Shown piece by piece: positions 36,557 through 48,424 of a stretch of 64,000 nt of DNA. The stretch is from Coleophoma eucalyptorum (lineage: Eukaryota > Ascomycota > Leotiomycetes > Helotiales > Dermateaceae): NCBI GenBank assembly GCA_026120035.1, contig JALRME010000035.1:248001-312000 (forward strand), read 5' to 3'. Within the stretch, counting starts at the first letter, position 1. Each line of letters opens with the position of its first letter. The position numbers and the translations under genes were made by a program. The notes below the pieces were generated by a model, which had not been told where the DNA came from, did no database searches, and saw only the letters and a list, made by a program, of their open reading frames with translations.

Positions 36557-39500
36557 CTATGCCCAAATAGTTCTAAACTTCTCATCAAACTCCGTCTTGA
36601 GCTTGCGGAAAGCACGATAAACATTCATCAATTTTTCATACTCCTCGTCGTCCGTCTCGCCACGGCCTTCTTCAACCATCTCATTCTTCAAAAAGTCCTC
36701 TTCGGCAACCAAAGCATCCTCGCCTGCGTCCCAGTCATCAACAACCCCCTTCTTTCCTTTCTTGATCAGTGTTGGTGGTGGGGCTGGTGCTGCGGAAACA
36801 GAACTAATTGTTGTCTCGGTGTCTGTGGCAGCGATTTGCTCGTCGGCGTCATTTTCTGCTGCATCGCCACTACCCATAACATCAAGCATTTCGGGATCTT
36901 CATTGCTACCAAGTCCAAGGTATAATGCCAAGGAAGTGCAAATTGTAGCCAGTACCATGGAGAAATCATTGAGCGCAAACCACACCTACTTTCAATTAGC
37001 ATCAGAAGAACAGATCACGTAAAATAACTTACATCAGACGAGCGAATGCCGTTGGCCTCTTCCAATGGCTTAACAGATCCATGGATAAAGAAATCAAGCA
37101 GGTAAGCATTTAATGGGGACCTTGTTTCATCTGGATAAATTTCAAGATGAGGAATAACAGCTGATTCCAAGAAAACCCCTTCTCTTGTCGAACTGCAAAG
37201 GTCTTCAATAGTTTTGAAATCATCACCATGCCCGGAAAGTGCAACAAATGCTGATCGTGCGTGAGGTGCTGATAGGGTTGGTAAGAAGTCAATATGTGTT
37301 CCTGTTGACTTTGCCTGGGTACTTCCATTTACACCTTTACCATTGACTGGGCCCGTGGCATCTGCGCCGATAGGTGTCTTTGTGAAAGGGAGTTGGCTCT
37401 CTTCCTCATCAATATGTTGTGCCGCGAAGGTCTTCACATAGGTTGTGAAGACGTCCAGCGTATCAGAATTGTGTTTCCGTAGGATATCAACTGCTTCAGT
37501 AGGCATATTTGGAAGGTATACCATGGAGGGTGATCGCTGAATCCTTTCAATCTCTTCTTCATCTTTGACTTCTCTTACAACTCTGCGCGCAAATAGATGA
37601 CTCAAAACAAGCAATAAAGTCGATGTGATTTCGTCACCTTTCGTTTCGATGTCCGCACACAAATTGTGGAAGTAGCCACCTCGTAACAGAGCATGGAAGG
37701 CGAAAGAGGAATTCTCCGTGAAGTATAGGTGAGAAACTATGCTAGTGAATTCTACAGGCTCTCCCCGAGGTCCAAGGAGCTGGTTTCGGCGCAGATACTC
37801 GATAGAGAACCTCAAGTGATGTAACACTTGTTCCTTGAAGCTCTTACCTCCGAGATAAAGTCGTGGCTGAGATAGAAGCGAGTTGATCGTTTTGACTGCA
37901 TATGGTGAACTTTTTGAATCGTTCAAGAGGGTACAGAGTCTTAGCACCAATGTTGTGGTAATTGGAAAGTGGCCAGTCATTTCAGGCAGTTGGGAACTGA
38001 GTAGTTGACTAGCTCTCTCCCGAGGGATGCCCTGGAAGACAACATTACCTAGCAGATCAAATCCACGACGACCAGATCTACCAGCTGCTTGTCGGAAGTT
38101 GAGGGCGGTAAGGTATACTGAATCTCCTGAGAACACTACTGTCGCACAAGGCATGTTGATACCCAAGGAAAGTGTGCCTGTCGCAATAACGACTCTCAGA
38201 AAGCCTTTTCGGAACAACATCTCCACAGACTGGCGGTACTTTCGATTCATACCAGCATGATGGACACCGATTCCTCGCCTAAGTAGGTCTATGAGATCTT
38301 CGGCAATATATTTTCGACGCAACTGCTTAATGTAGTCGTCCAGTTCAGTCTTTGGTAGGTGTTTAGGATTAGCAAAGCTGAAGTCTGTCTGAGGAGCGTT
38401 GGGATCGAAGTTATCATAGATTGACACTCCATCCGCAGCTGCATCATCGCGCATGCGGTCCATTTTCGATCCTCCATCGTCATCATCATTCCCTTTCTTG
38501 GATGGCTTTACCGGCTTTCGGGATTTCTTGTTCTTTTGTTCCAGATATTTCTCGAAACCTTCCATGAGCTTTTTCCACTCTCGGCCTTCTTTCCACTTGT
38601 TTTCTGCATCGACTAGCTGTGTCAATACGCTTCGCGCAACATTCTCACACTCGGTACGGTCGTAATTGAACAGAATTGCAGGAAGTGCTCTGCGCTTGTG
38701 TAGCTGGAAGAGGAGTGGTAACGTTGTTGACTTCAGGTCAAGAGGGTCGACAACGTCATTCTCTACAGATGAGCTTTCCAAGAGCAAGTCTGAGTTTCCG
38801 TTCACTGCTTCCTTTCCAGCTAGTTCTGGGGGACTAAGCTCAGAAACAATTTGGTCAAATGGTGACTCAGAATCTCCCATCCATTCTTTGAGTACCTTCT
38901 TGAGACCTTTCTCCCAAGCAAAGATATCCGCTTTTATAATACAAGCAGGAAGTGCCTTAGCAGGATCTAGCGAATCTGGGACTTTGTACTTCTCATTCTG
39001 GACTTTGCACATCACTTTCCACAGAGAAAAGCAGTCACGAGGTTCAAGAGCTAGATCATCAGGCATGCCTCGACTTTTATCGATCAAAGAAGAAATAGGA
39101 TGGAACGCCTCAAAGCCTTCGAGGCCATCAAGACCAAGACCACCACCATACGATCTGCCGAAACCGGAGAATTGGAAAGTCTTTGGCGGCTCGTACATGT
39201 ATTTTCGGAGATCAGAGTATCTGGTCGAATGCTGAATCATCTTCATCTCGTGCCCGGAAGCCTTTTGTGTTTCCGTGAGCCAGTCATTGAAACTTTCTGG
39301 GTTTCCGACAGTCGCAGATAGAGCAATAATCGGACATGGGGCAAGCAGGAGTAACTGCTCCCATACAGCACCATCTTCTGCCTGGCCAATAGAGTGAATT
39401 TCATCAAAAATGATTCGTCTGACTCTGGGTGCCCATGACTTTGCGTTCGAAGGACTCAAGAGCATGATTTGTAGGATGTGAGGGACAGTGACAAGAATTT

Positions 39501-42500
39501 GACATCCAGTTGAGTTGTTGACTCGGTAGTCTCGAGTATGGATAGCCCAGACACCTTTACCTGGCTGCGGGAACTTTTTGGAGAAACGACCTTTAGTAGG
39601 TTAGCTTATGCGCCAAAAAAAACCATTGCTTTTCATTCCATTTCCTCGAGGTATGGAGGAAAACAAGAGAGATGGGAATGTTCATAAGGAACGAAAGGCA
39701 TCGATAAATCAGTTGCTTTGTTACATACCTTGAACTTCAGCAGCGATCTGGTTAACAAGTGCCTTCGTTGGAGCAACATAAATCAAAACCCCGTCGTTGT
39801 CGGCTCTCAAAATACTTTCCATAGCATAGAAAGATATGAAAGTCTAAGAAAGTCAGCGATAGTGGAACAAAAAGATGAAAGTTGGAGCAATGTAAAGAAA
39901 GCAAGGTGCATACTTTACCAGCAGATGTTGGAGCGACCACGAATACGCTTCGGTTTGCATCCAGGTCATCCAACACCTCTCTCTGCCAACCATCAGGGAC
40001 AAAGCTTGTTACTCGAGGATCGGGCTTGGCATCAAGCATACGGGGCATATAAGGGCCACAATAGTCAAGCTGGAAGTTGACTTGAGGCATATCTATGCGA
40101 AGAGACTGTGTCAAAACCGGATATTTGAATGCAAATGACAACTTCCTCTCTGTGCCAGATGGCACTATAGGGGAAAGTGCATCTGTAATACCCAAGAGTG
40201 ATGCAACCTTGGTCATGTGTAAGATTATTTCCTTCGTGATTGGCGACTTCGTAGTGCATAAGGAGCGGATTGTTGTCCAGATGAGTGCCACAACGTGGTA
40301 TCCCTCGGGCTTCTTGCTCGCCTTGCAGTAATCAGCCCACCAGGAAAGTAGAGACTGCAGAATATAAGTGTTGACTTCCGACTCGAGATATGATGCCTTG
40401 GTTGAATCTAGGTTATTGAGATAAGAAGTTGTTCGTAGATACCGATCCTGGTAATCCGAGACAGCATCAAGTCCTTTCATGACCACAGACCATGCAGAGA
40501 AGACTTTGTCCGCCTCACTACTTCCCTTTCGCTCCTTGTTATCGGCAATCATCTGCTCTTTCTTCGACAGTCCAGCAGCCGCTTTCTTAGTCCCTTTCTT
40601 AGCAGGACCCTTGGCCTACACCATTTTCAGTTATTAAGTGATTCAATCGCTAGGGAGAATTCGTACCTCTTGCAATTCTTCCTTTTTCGATTTCTTCTCG
40701 GGTTTGGCCGGTTTTTCGGGTTTAGAGGATTTCTCTGCTATTTTGGCCAATTGCTTTGGACCAACGGTGATCGTTTCTGGTTCCAGAGTTTTCCCCTTAG
40801 CACCAGTCAAGCTTGCGGCGTAAGAAGTCATCTCGCTCATGTAGAACTGATTCAGTCTCAGGGGATTTCTTTGTTCAAATTAGCATTAGTCCCCGGAAAT
40901 CAACTGGGGATGCTTACTTCCACTTTGATACTTTCACAACCGGTGCCAGCTTCGGGTTGAGTGGTTTCCTGTGATTGTGCCAATGAGTGGTTTCTCTGTA
41001 GATACGCATTGATCCCAATCGAGCCGCCACAGAATTATCAGTTTCCACATCGATGCACTCCAGATGTTTGTCAAAGACAGGGCTAGAAAATGGCAGCACT
41101 GCGAGGCTGTCGGCACTCTCGCCAATATGAGTATCTTCTGTATTGGCCTGGGAAGATTTGGGAGTGTGAAGATCCACAAGGGTCAAAGTGGATCCGCTGT
41201 CAGTTGTTGACTTGATAATGCGGGTAGCAGTTGTCCAATTATCTTGGAAAGGTTCCGTAGATGAAGCTGTCAATTTTCCATCGGCAAAGGCCTGAAGAGT
41301 GGCTCGAAAAAGTCGTCCATCTACCAGATCGACGGTATCAGCTTCTTCGCCTTTATCATCACGGCTTTTGAGCAACTCTCGCCATTCAGAGCTATCGATG
41401 ATGCTTCGTGCAGCCGCCGAAAACTTAGCAAAGAAGCCATCTATCTCCTCCTCGTACTTTTCATCGAAAGTAATGAGTGGCAGACGACGTTGAGGCAGAG
41501 ATACTTTTTCAAGCACCAAACTATGGAGCATGAACGCAGAAGCCAGAAAAGAATTAGTCTGCTCGTTCAGAAGTTTTGCCATAGCGTGAGCTACAAGATA
41601 TGGACCAAGATTCATTTCTTCATGGGACTCAAGAGGCTCCAGCTTGGCAGCTTTGAGAGATTCACCCTGTTGCTTTCCAGCCTGGGATATCATGTAGTCT
41701 GACATCAGAGTTCGGGAAGTCCTGATTTCCTCGATAAAGTCTGAGGTCATCTGAGGCTTCAAATTGCTTGGCGGTGTAAAACTCTCCATGATCATCGTAA
41801 ATACTTTCGAGTCTCTGAACTCGATCCGATTGATCAAGGCGACATTTAGCCCGTGAATATTAAAATACCATATTATTCCACGAAGCCAGTTCCTGGAGTA
41901 TTTGGCAACCTCTGAAGTATCATCACTGTTGTACTTTGCTGCTCCATCATGGGCCATCACAAAGTGAATGGGAGAGACATGAAGATACTCCTTGAATGCA
42001 TCGCTACTCAAGGAAGGAAATTCATGAATCTCGATATTTGTTCCAGATGATGGAAGACGTAGGGTTAAATGTTGTATGATGGCTGATCTTGCAAGCAAAT
42101 AGCGGGACCATTTTTTTGCGGAAGCTCCATGAGGAATACAAAGGTACTCGTGCTCAGCAAAGAAACCAATGTGAAATTGGCAGTATCTTTTGACCAAATT
42201 TTCCAAGAAACGCTCAACGACATACACTGCGTGCAAGAGTTGGAATCCATCTGAATTGTGTTAGTCGACAGCGCTTAAAGGTAATTGTAAATCAGACGAT
42301 GCGATTGGCATGTGAATATGGGGGAACGGGCAGGGGTACCATTGAAATCAATTCTCTCATCTTCAAAGCATTCTCGTAGAAGGGAGTCGCCCTCTACGAG
42401 AAACAATTCTTTTCCGGCATAGTCTCCAACTAGATCAATCCACATGGGTCTGGAGCTGTCATACCAGGCCGATATTGATTGAATGCCACGCACTGGCTCT

Positions 42501-42523
42501 TGCTCCGGCGACGCCTCAGCCAT
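36557..42523 (-). CDS. DDX60-like Ski2-type RNA helicase, probable frame problem at an A5 run
   Basis: Exons 42523-42340, 42250-40918, 40856-40667, (40617 or 40552)-39914, 39843-39729, 39590-37033 and 36985-36557 give about 1815 residues. Helicase motifs in order: I ([12 protein letters not shown], split by an intron), Ia (APTKALVNQ), II ([10 protein letters not shown]), III (LSATVGN), IV region ([12 protein letters not shown]), V ([14 protein letters not shown]) and VI ([14 protein letters not shown]). The long N-terminal part and the DEIH box fit the DDX60 group. In animals DDX60 acts in antiviral RNA sensing; the fungal role is unclear. Exon 4 starts in a clear Lys/Ala-rich frame ([19 protein letters not shown]). 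That frame hits a stop after five A (40559-40563), and the conserved reading resumes one base off (EQMIADNKE). A downstream AG before 40552 would also restore the frame. Confidence 0.85.
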
Positions 42524-43795
42524 AATATTGGCGTTAATAGAGGCTCGTGCAATTTCTCATGAGTTGTGCTGTCCGGTTAGCCCAGATAGAAATGATCCTG
42601 AGTTGTTTCCCAGCTTCTAGGATAACAAATAATGAAGAATGAAGTTAGATCAGAACGTCCGGGGTGTTGTTAACGTTGCAATGACGGTGCTCCTCTTGTT
42701 GAGGTCGTTTGCTGAGAACGTTAATAATCCGAAACGGTTGTGGGTCACATGACCGTTGAAGTGCATGGAGATTTTGGACTACAAAGGCAGATAAAGATAC
42801 AATATGGCATTCGATAGTCTGAAGGTTGTACAAAGAATATTACGACACAAAGGGATGGCATGCCTTAATGAATGTAATGGGAACAAAATTCTGAGAGTCG
42901 TATCATGTGATGGCTGCCACATCTGCATTTTCCTGTCTCCTGACCTGTGGCAAATGCATCAAATACAGCTGCAAACAGAGCAAAGAGGCACTATTGACAT
43001 TCCTTTGATCAATACCCTCAACCTTGATCAACCTTTCCACAGGCAGCTTCGGCTCACCTCTCAGCAATGCCAAACCCTTCCCGATTGCAAAGTGCTGCAT
43101 AACTACAGCATATTAATATGAAAATGTAGACAGATATTCCAGAACCATGCTCGCGTATTCGTACACGGCATGGGTACCCGCCATTTCGAGCGTTTCGGTG
43201 TTTTAAGAATCCTGATGACAAAGCACCGTTTTCAACGCAAGCCATCTTCCTCGGTTCTTATCCCCCAGAGTTAAGCACAATACATTCCTTAGTTCTTAGC
43301 TATATGGACTACACCTTGAGAGATTTACTCCTAGGCTTTTGTGACCAAGAACTAAATCCTAATGAAGGGAATTTATCAAGGCTCTTTATTGTAAGGAAGC
43401 TTGCATTGCTCGAATCAAATCACTGAGATCCTGAGTGGCTGTTCTATTATAGATATACAAATTCAAGATTGATAACTGGGGTGTTACCATTTTCTAATGG
43501 ATGGATCTTGAATAGTTGTCATAACTATTTACCCAATGGCAGCGGAACGTCGTTCACCTTGCCATTCATTGTGCTTTACATCGCTTGCTTCCATGCCACT
43601 CACCGGTTATGATACGCATAGCTACCTTACACCATATATCGTCAAATTGGAACTAACAAATAGAAATCGATTATGGCAGTACAAAGACAGGATACAGACG
43701 CACTAGTTCCTAGCTGCTCAGGGGTCTGACGTATCTGCAATAAACTTCAATAGCAGATTGTGAGATTCAACGGTCGTTACAAGTACATTCCCTTC
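42524..43795. other. Intergenic region
   Basis: About 1.3 kb, including the helicase promoter. ORF 42804-43121 (plus) has no motif or splice partners. No supported gene. Confidence 0.4.
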
Positions 43796-44536
43796 TTAGA
43801 TGCGTCCTCCACTGATCTCAACCACGCTGCCATTCATGTAGCGACTTGCGTCACTAAACAAGAACACAACTACATCCGCTACCTCGTCTACAGTTCCAAA
43901 TCTCCCCAACGCAACATTTTTGCAACCCTTCTCAACAGCTTCGGACCCAGAAACAACCAATGCATTGGTTGGTGTATCGATATATCCCGGCGCAATGATA
44001 TTTGTCCGGATGCCCTTCGGGCCCAATTCCAGAGCTATACTCTTCGAAAACCCGATAATCGCATGCTTCGTAGCACAGTAGGTTGCGAATTCGGAACCGC
44101 CTACCAGGCCCAGGAGCGAGGAGACGTTGACGAAAGACGCGCCACTCTTCAGATGGGGAATGCAAGCTCGTGTGATGTTGAAGAGCCCCTTGACGTTGGT
44201 GTTCATCAACCTATCCCAGTACACATCGGTGACTTCTTCCGTGGGGTAGGCAGTTGGGTTGATTCCTGCACAGTTGAAGACGTGATCAATGCCCCCAAAC
44301 TTCTCAATGGTCGTGGCGACGAATGCGTTACTGGCCTCTGTTGACCCTACATCGAAAGCAGACAAAAAGTGTGTGTCGCTAGTACAAAGACTTTTTGTTT
44401 CAGTGACGGCTGTTTCATTGATGTCCGTAAGAGCCAACTTGGCACCCAACCCAGCCAGCTTGATGGCCGTCGCTCGTCCAATGCCGCTACCCGCACCAGT
44501 AATCAGGACAACTTTGTTTTCGAATGAGGCAGCCAT
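43796..44536 (-). CDS. Short-chain dehydrogenase/reductase (classical SDR)
   Basis: A single exon of 246 residues. The NAD(P) motif is TGAGSGIG (residues 14-21), then NCAG, then catalytic Ser in NVSSLLG and the Tyr-x3-Lys pair in YCATKHAIIGFSK, followed by PGYIDTP. Asp in LALTDIN at the end of strand 2 suggests NAD(H) rather than NADP(H). It is a complete classical SDR, most like the 3-oxoacyl-ACP reductase / fungal oxidoreductase group; substrate not determinable. The upstream in-frame ATG at 44638 adds an unlikely basic leader, so 44536 is chosen. Confidence 0.92.
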   Translation of the reverse strand: MAASFENKVVLITGAGSGIGRATAIKLAGLGAKLALTDINETAVTETKSLCTSDTHFLSAFDVGSTEASNAFVATTIEKFGGIDHVFNCAGINPTAYPTEEVTDVYWDRLMNTNVKGLFNITRACIPHLKSGASFVNVSSLLGLVGGSEFATYCATKHAIIGFSKSIALELGPKGIRTNIIAPGYIDTPTNALVVSGSEAVEKGCKNVALGRFGTVDEVADVVVFLFSDASRYMNGSVVEISGGRI

Positions 44537-45124
44537 TTTGAGAAAGAAGTTGGAGGGAATTACAATGAGTGAGGTAGTGCAAAGTATTATCTTTTTTTCA
44601 AGTACCCATCTTTGAGAGCTGCTCGCAAGGCACCGCACCCCACCCTCGATTTCTTTGATAGACTATGCGATTGTATAGTACAGTATCACGGATATCCACC
44701 GTGGACTTCGACGATCGGACTTCCGAACACGTGAGACATTTCGAAATCCTAAACCAGTGAAATGAATAAAACACTTGCATCCTGAAAAGCGTTTTGATAG
44801 TATGGCTGTTTCTTATACTTCTTATAATTCTCTAATCTTTATAATGTATTAAATATGCGTGCTATAGATGCTTGACCGATACTCCGCGCATGATAGAGAG
44901 GGGCTTTGTTATCGTGCTTGCAACTGCTTGATCTGAAAATGCGCCACGAGAACCCCGCAGCCACCCATTCTATCATGGCAATTTTAAGCGCATAGCCTCT
45001 AAACTAAGTAATTTGAGGGGCTATGGCAAGGACTATTTGTACTCTTCTTGCTCAATTGATCGGGCTCAATTTCATACCTTTCTCCCATTTAATACTCCAA
45101 ACTATAATCTACCTATTTTTCAAA
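44537..45124. other. Divergent intergenic region
   Basis: About 590 bp between the SDR (minus) and the DUF1593 gene (plus). The end is a pyrimidine-rich leader just before the ATG at 45125. Confidence 0.4.
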
Positions 45125-46588
45125 ATGGGCTCAAGCGACAATTACAAGGCGCTTCCAGCCTTCGAATCAAAGCCACATATCGCCGTATTGACGGACATCT
45201 GCAATGAGCCCGATGATGCGGAATCCATGACCCGGTTCTTGCTATATGCCAATGAATTTTCAATTGACGCACTGGTTGCAACTACATCAACCTGGCAAAG
45301 GAATTCTACACATAAAGACGAAATTTTAGGCATAATTGAGGCATATGCTGCGGCGGAAGACACTCTTAACCACCATGTCCCTACTTCACGGCAATATCCG
45401 ACGGCGGACTCCTTGCGTGCCGTCGTACGTTCAGGTCTGGATTCTTATGGAATGGAAGCAGCTCGAGGACCACTCAGCGAAGGTACCGAACTCCTTATCA
45501 AGGCAATCGATGCCATATCTTCCGACGGCCATATCTGGGTACTGATCTGGGGTGGGTCGAATGTTCTGGCGCAAGCCTTGCTTGAAGTACAGAAGACACG
45601 ATCGGAAAGCGAGGTTGCCACTTTTGCTTCGAAAATTCGAGTGTATGCCATCTCCGACCAAGACGACGCTGGCCCATGGATTCGTTTGAAATTCCCGAAG
45701 ATGTTTTACATTGCAAGTGTTCATGCTTTTAATATGTACGGCCTTGCAGCTTGGACTGGCATCAGTGGCGAGAGTTACTACAGCTTCAATGCTGGTGGAC
45801 CGGACACAAGCCTTGTTACCAAGGAATGGATCAAGGAGAATATTCAAATCGGCCCTTACGGAAAAAAGGCATACCCAGACCATATATTCATCCCCGAGGG
45901 CGACACCCCTACGTTCCTCTCCCTGATCCAGAACGGGCTCACCGACCCGTTGCAACCTTCTTGGGGTGGCTGGGGAGGTCGCTACGAGCTTACAGAGAAG
46001 TCTGGAGAGAGTTTCCATTATAGTGACGCCCCAGACACAGTGATTGGGAAAGACGGCAAGAAACACATGGGTAACCAAGCAACAATATGGCGCTGGCGAG
46101 ATGCTTATCAAGGGGACTTCGCAGCTCGGATGCAATGGACTTTAGATGCCTCCTTCGATTCTGCAAACCATGCGCCAATCCTGATTGTCAATGACTCGGC
46201 CGGCCTCGAACCAATCCGAGTCAAAGCCTCCTTTGGATCCAAGCTTAAGCTGGATGCATCGAAATCGTGGGATCCAGATGAGAACGACACCTTAACGTTC
46301 AAATGGTTCCACTATCGAGAACCAAGTGCCACCAACTGGAGTGTGCATTTTGAAGTGCCGACGCTAGAGGCGAAGGATATCTCTGAAGCCGGAGGAAGGA
46401 AGTTCGAAAAGGTGGAGATTCAATTGCCCGATGAAGAAGAGGGTTGTCCATGGCCGTTTGACGAGACGAAGGTTTTCAAGTATGGTGAGAAGACGTATCA
46501 CTTCGTGCTGGAGGTGACAGACAACGGGAAGACGCCGATGAAAGCATATCGAAGAATCTTGATCAGCGTTGGGGCGCAAGGAGAGTAG
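45125..46588 (+). CDS. DUF1593 nucleoside-hydrolase-like protein
   Basis: A single exon of 487 residues from the ATG at 45125 (context CAAAATGGG). The N-terminal motif VLTDICNEPDDAESMTRFLL (about residues 20-40) matches the Asp-rich metal loop of DUF1593 proteins, which are related to inosine-uridine nucleoside hydrolases and often annotated as cellulose-binding proteins. SSDGHIWVLIWGGSNVLAQAL and the later GGWGGRYEL block also fit. The C-terminal ~120 residues look like a beta-sandwich (KLKLDASKSWDPDENDTLTF). A longer reading from 45023 adds a hydrophobic leader that could be a signal anchor or just translated 5'UTR. Substrate unknown; probably a sugar or nucleoside-like glycoside. Confidence 0.88.
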   Translation: MGSSDNYKALPAFESKPHIAVLTDICNEPDDAESMTRFLLYANEFSIDALVATTSTWQRNSTHKDEILGIIEAYAAAEDTLNHHVPTSRQYPTADSLRAVVRSGLDSYGMEAARGPLSEGTELLIKAIDAISSDGHIWVLIWGGSNVLAQALLEVQKTRSESEVATFASKIRVYAISDQDDAGPWIRLKFPKMFYIASVHAFNMYGLAAWTGISGESYYSFNAGGPDTSLVTKEWIKENIQIGPYGKKAYPDHIFIPEGDTPTFLSLIQNGLTDPLQPSWGGWGGRYELTEKSGESFHYSDAPDTVIGKDGKKHMGNQATIWRWRDAYQGDFAARMQWTLDASFDSANHAPILIVNDSAGLEPIRVKASFGSKLKLDASKSWDPDENDTLTFKWFHYREPSATNWSVHFEVPTLEAKDISEAGGRKFEKVEIQLPDEEEGCPWPFDETKVFKYGEKTYHFVLEVTDNGKTPMKAYRRILISVGAQGE

Positions 46589-48424
46589 ACAGCATAGCAA
46601 GCAAAATTCTAAAACCACAAAAAATCACATCAACGAATGGGTTAGAAAGTTTTCCCGCCTCTTGCTGACCACTACCGTAAGTTGCTTCCGAGACGGCTGC
46701 AAGTACCGTCCCAAACCTCGCTCGCTACCGAAATGTGGCGCCATGCTGGAGCAGCAACGCGTGACATTTCGGCTGGTGGAGCAAGAATATCGTCTCACTC
46801 TTGCACATCGGGGCGAGCCGGTTTGGCATGTGGCTACGTTTTCTCATGACTTTGAATTTCTTGGTTCGGTTTGTATGATGATGAAATGGTATCAGGGCGA
46901 AGAATAATTCCGGGCCGTCTTCGTACGATCTCATCGCTACAAGTTGGCTAAGGTATATAACAATCACCACCTCCCTGCAATGCTATGAGCCATTCGCACC
47001 AAACCAAAAACACATCTTCACAACACAACAAGGATCACATTCATAAATCACATTTGAAAAAATGTCAGAAATCTACTTCTCTCTCACCCCTCCCTTCTCC
47101 GACGTCTCTCTCCAACAAACATCGCCCCCCCACTCTCTCCGCCACCAAGCTTCGGCGAACACGCTTTGCGACACTGAAGACACTTCATCACTGCACCTTG
47201 AGAGATCACGCACCCTCGCACACGAGAGAGAACGGTGCCAGTCCGAGCGAGCAAGCCGGAAATCAGAGAGCAGCCAACAATCAAGTGGTAGCCAACAGTC
47301 AAGTCACAGTTTGGGAAATGTAGCCAGGGTTCTGGAGAAGGCAGTGCGTTGGAAGAAACTGGCCCGGAAATATCCGAAAGATAATTCAAGACGCGAGAGC
47401 ATGGTCGTAAGCGAGAAGTCTTTGAGAATGGAGGTGTGTCGATGTACATCGGGCCTTTGAAGGGGGTTCTGGTAATCCACGATGCAGTTGTTTTTGGAGT
47501 TTTGGGGGGACAGAAAGGGACAGCATTAAATCGCCTTGGGATATTTTGGGTTTTGCGAAAAGGACGGTCGCAGGGATCAGGCGCATCTAGTTATGATACC
47601 TATATTCATGTCGATAGGAAAATGAATCACGAAGCAATCAAAATCAAGCACAAGCTCATATTGCTGATCATCGGCCTATCGCTAGCGAGTGTGACAGTTG
47701 CATAGACCTCCATCTATCTTTATATCAGCTCAATCGCTTGGTTCATCTGAGATCAAGGTCGTATCATTTTTTTGATCCCTAAAAATACTTGAGAATTTAT
47801 AGAATTATCGACTTAAATCGCTATTTATCCCAGCCATTATTAGTATCGCTGTCCTCGATTGACGCGAGTTGTTGATGAGCTTTGGCAGCACGGATGCTGC
47901 CAGCTTCGCGACGTGCAAAGCTCGCTAAACTTGACAGCACCAGAATAGAACCGCTTCATCGCAAGAACAGCCAAAACCCCCCCAAAGAAAGAACCAGTCT
48001 TGAAACCTCGCCAGCAAGTGACACCTTCTATTTTGGATTCGCAAAGGGCCTCAGCATTTCCCCACAGACTTTCCCAGGAAGTCTTCGATACCTTGACCGG
48101 GTTATTAACACTTCGTCTGTTCACATGACATTGTTTCAGACCCGTCAACACTCCCATGCGATTGGTGGACATGTCAAAACACTTCTTTGACATAGCATCG
48201 CATCGTAATGTGGTTGGATAAACCAAATATCTTTTCTTGGACCGAGCTTCGTATTCGTGATGAAAGAAGATGCTCTGAGCGTCATGTATTCGGGATGCCT
48301 TTGTATAAGTAAAGGGTTTGCCTCAACCAAATAAAACATCAAGCTTCCCATCCCATCATCAGCTCTCCAATCAACTCCTATCAATATACCAATCCCTTCA
48401 AATCACTTCCACAAATAATATAAA
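46589..48424. other. Intergenic region with one small candidate ORF
   Basis: About 1.8 kb. The candidate at 47062-47460 is listed separately. A minus-strand ORF at 47840-48226 has a hydrophobic stretch but no other support. Confidence 0.4.
47062..47460 (+). CDS. Small hypothetical protein (candidate)
   Basis: An uninterrupted 132-codon ORF. Support: a TATATAA box near 46953-46959, an A/C-rich leader without G runs, and a good start context (GAAAAAATGTC). The protein is Ser-rich and polar, with a basic helix near residues 95-110 (VLEKAVRWKKLARKYPKD), and no recognised domain. A minus ORF overlaps it fully, so chance is possible. Confidence 0.3.
   Translation: MSEIYFSLTPPFSDVSLQQTSPPHSLRHQASANTLCDTEDTSSLHLERSRTLAHERERCQSERASRKSESSQQSSGSQQSSHSLGNVARVLEKAVRWKKLARKYPKDNSRRESMVVSEKSLRMEVCRCTSGL

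Noticed and set aside
43796..46588. SDR and DUF1593 genes as part of the peptide cluster
   Set aside because: They are separated from the precursor by about 4 kb and an alpha/beta hydrolase, and nothing in their sequence ties them to peptide modification.
47840..48226. Minus-strand 128-codon ORF with a hydrophobic stretch
   Set aside because: No signal peptide, domain, or convincing promoter; plus-strand ORF overlaps it.
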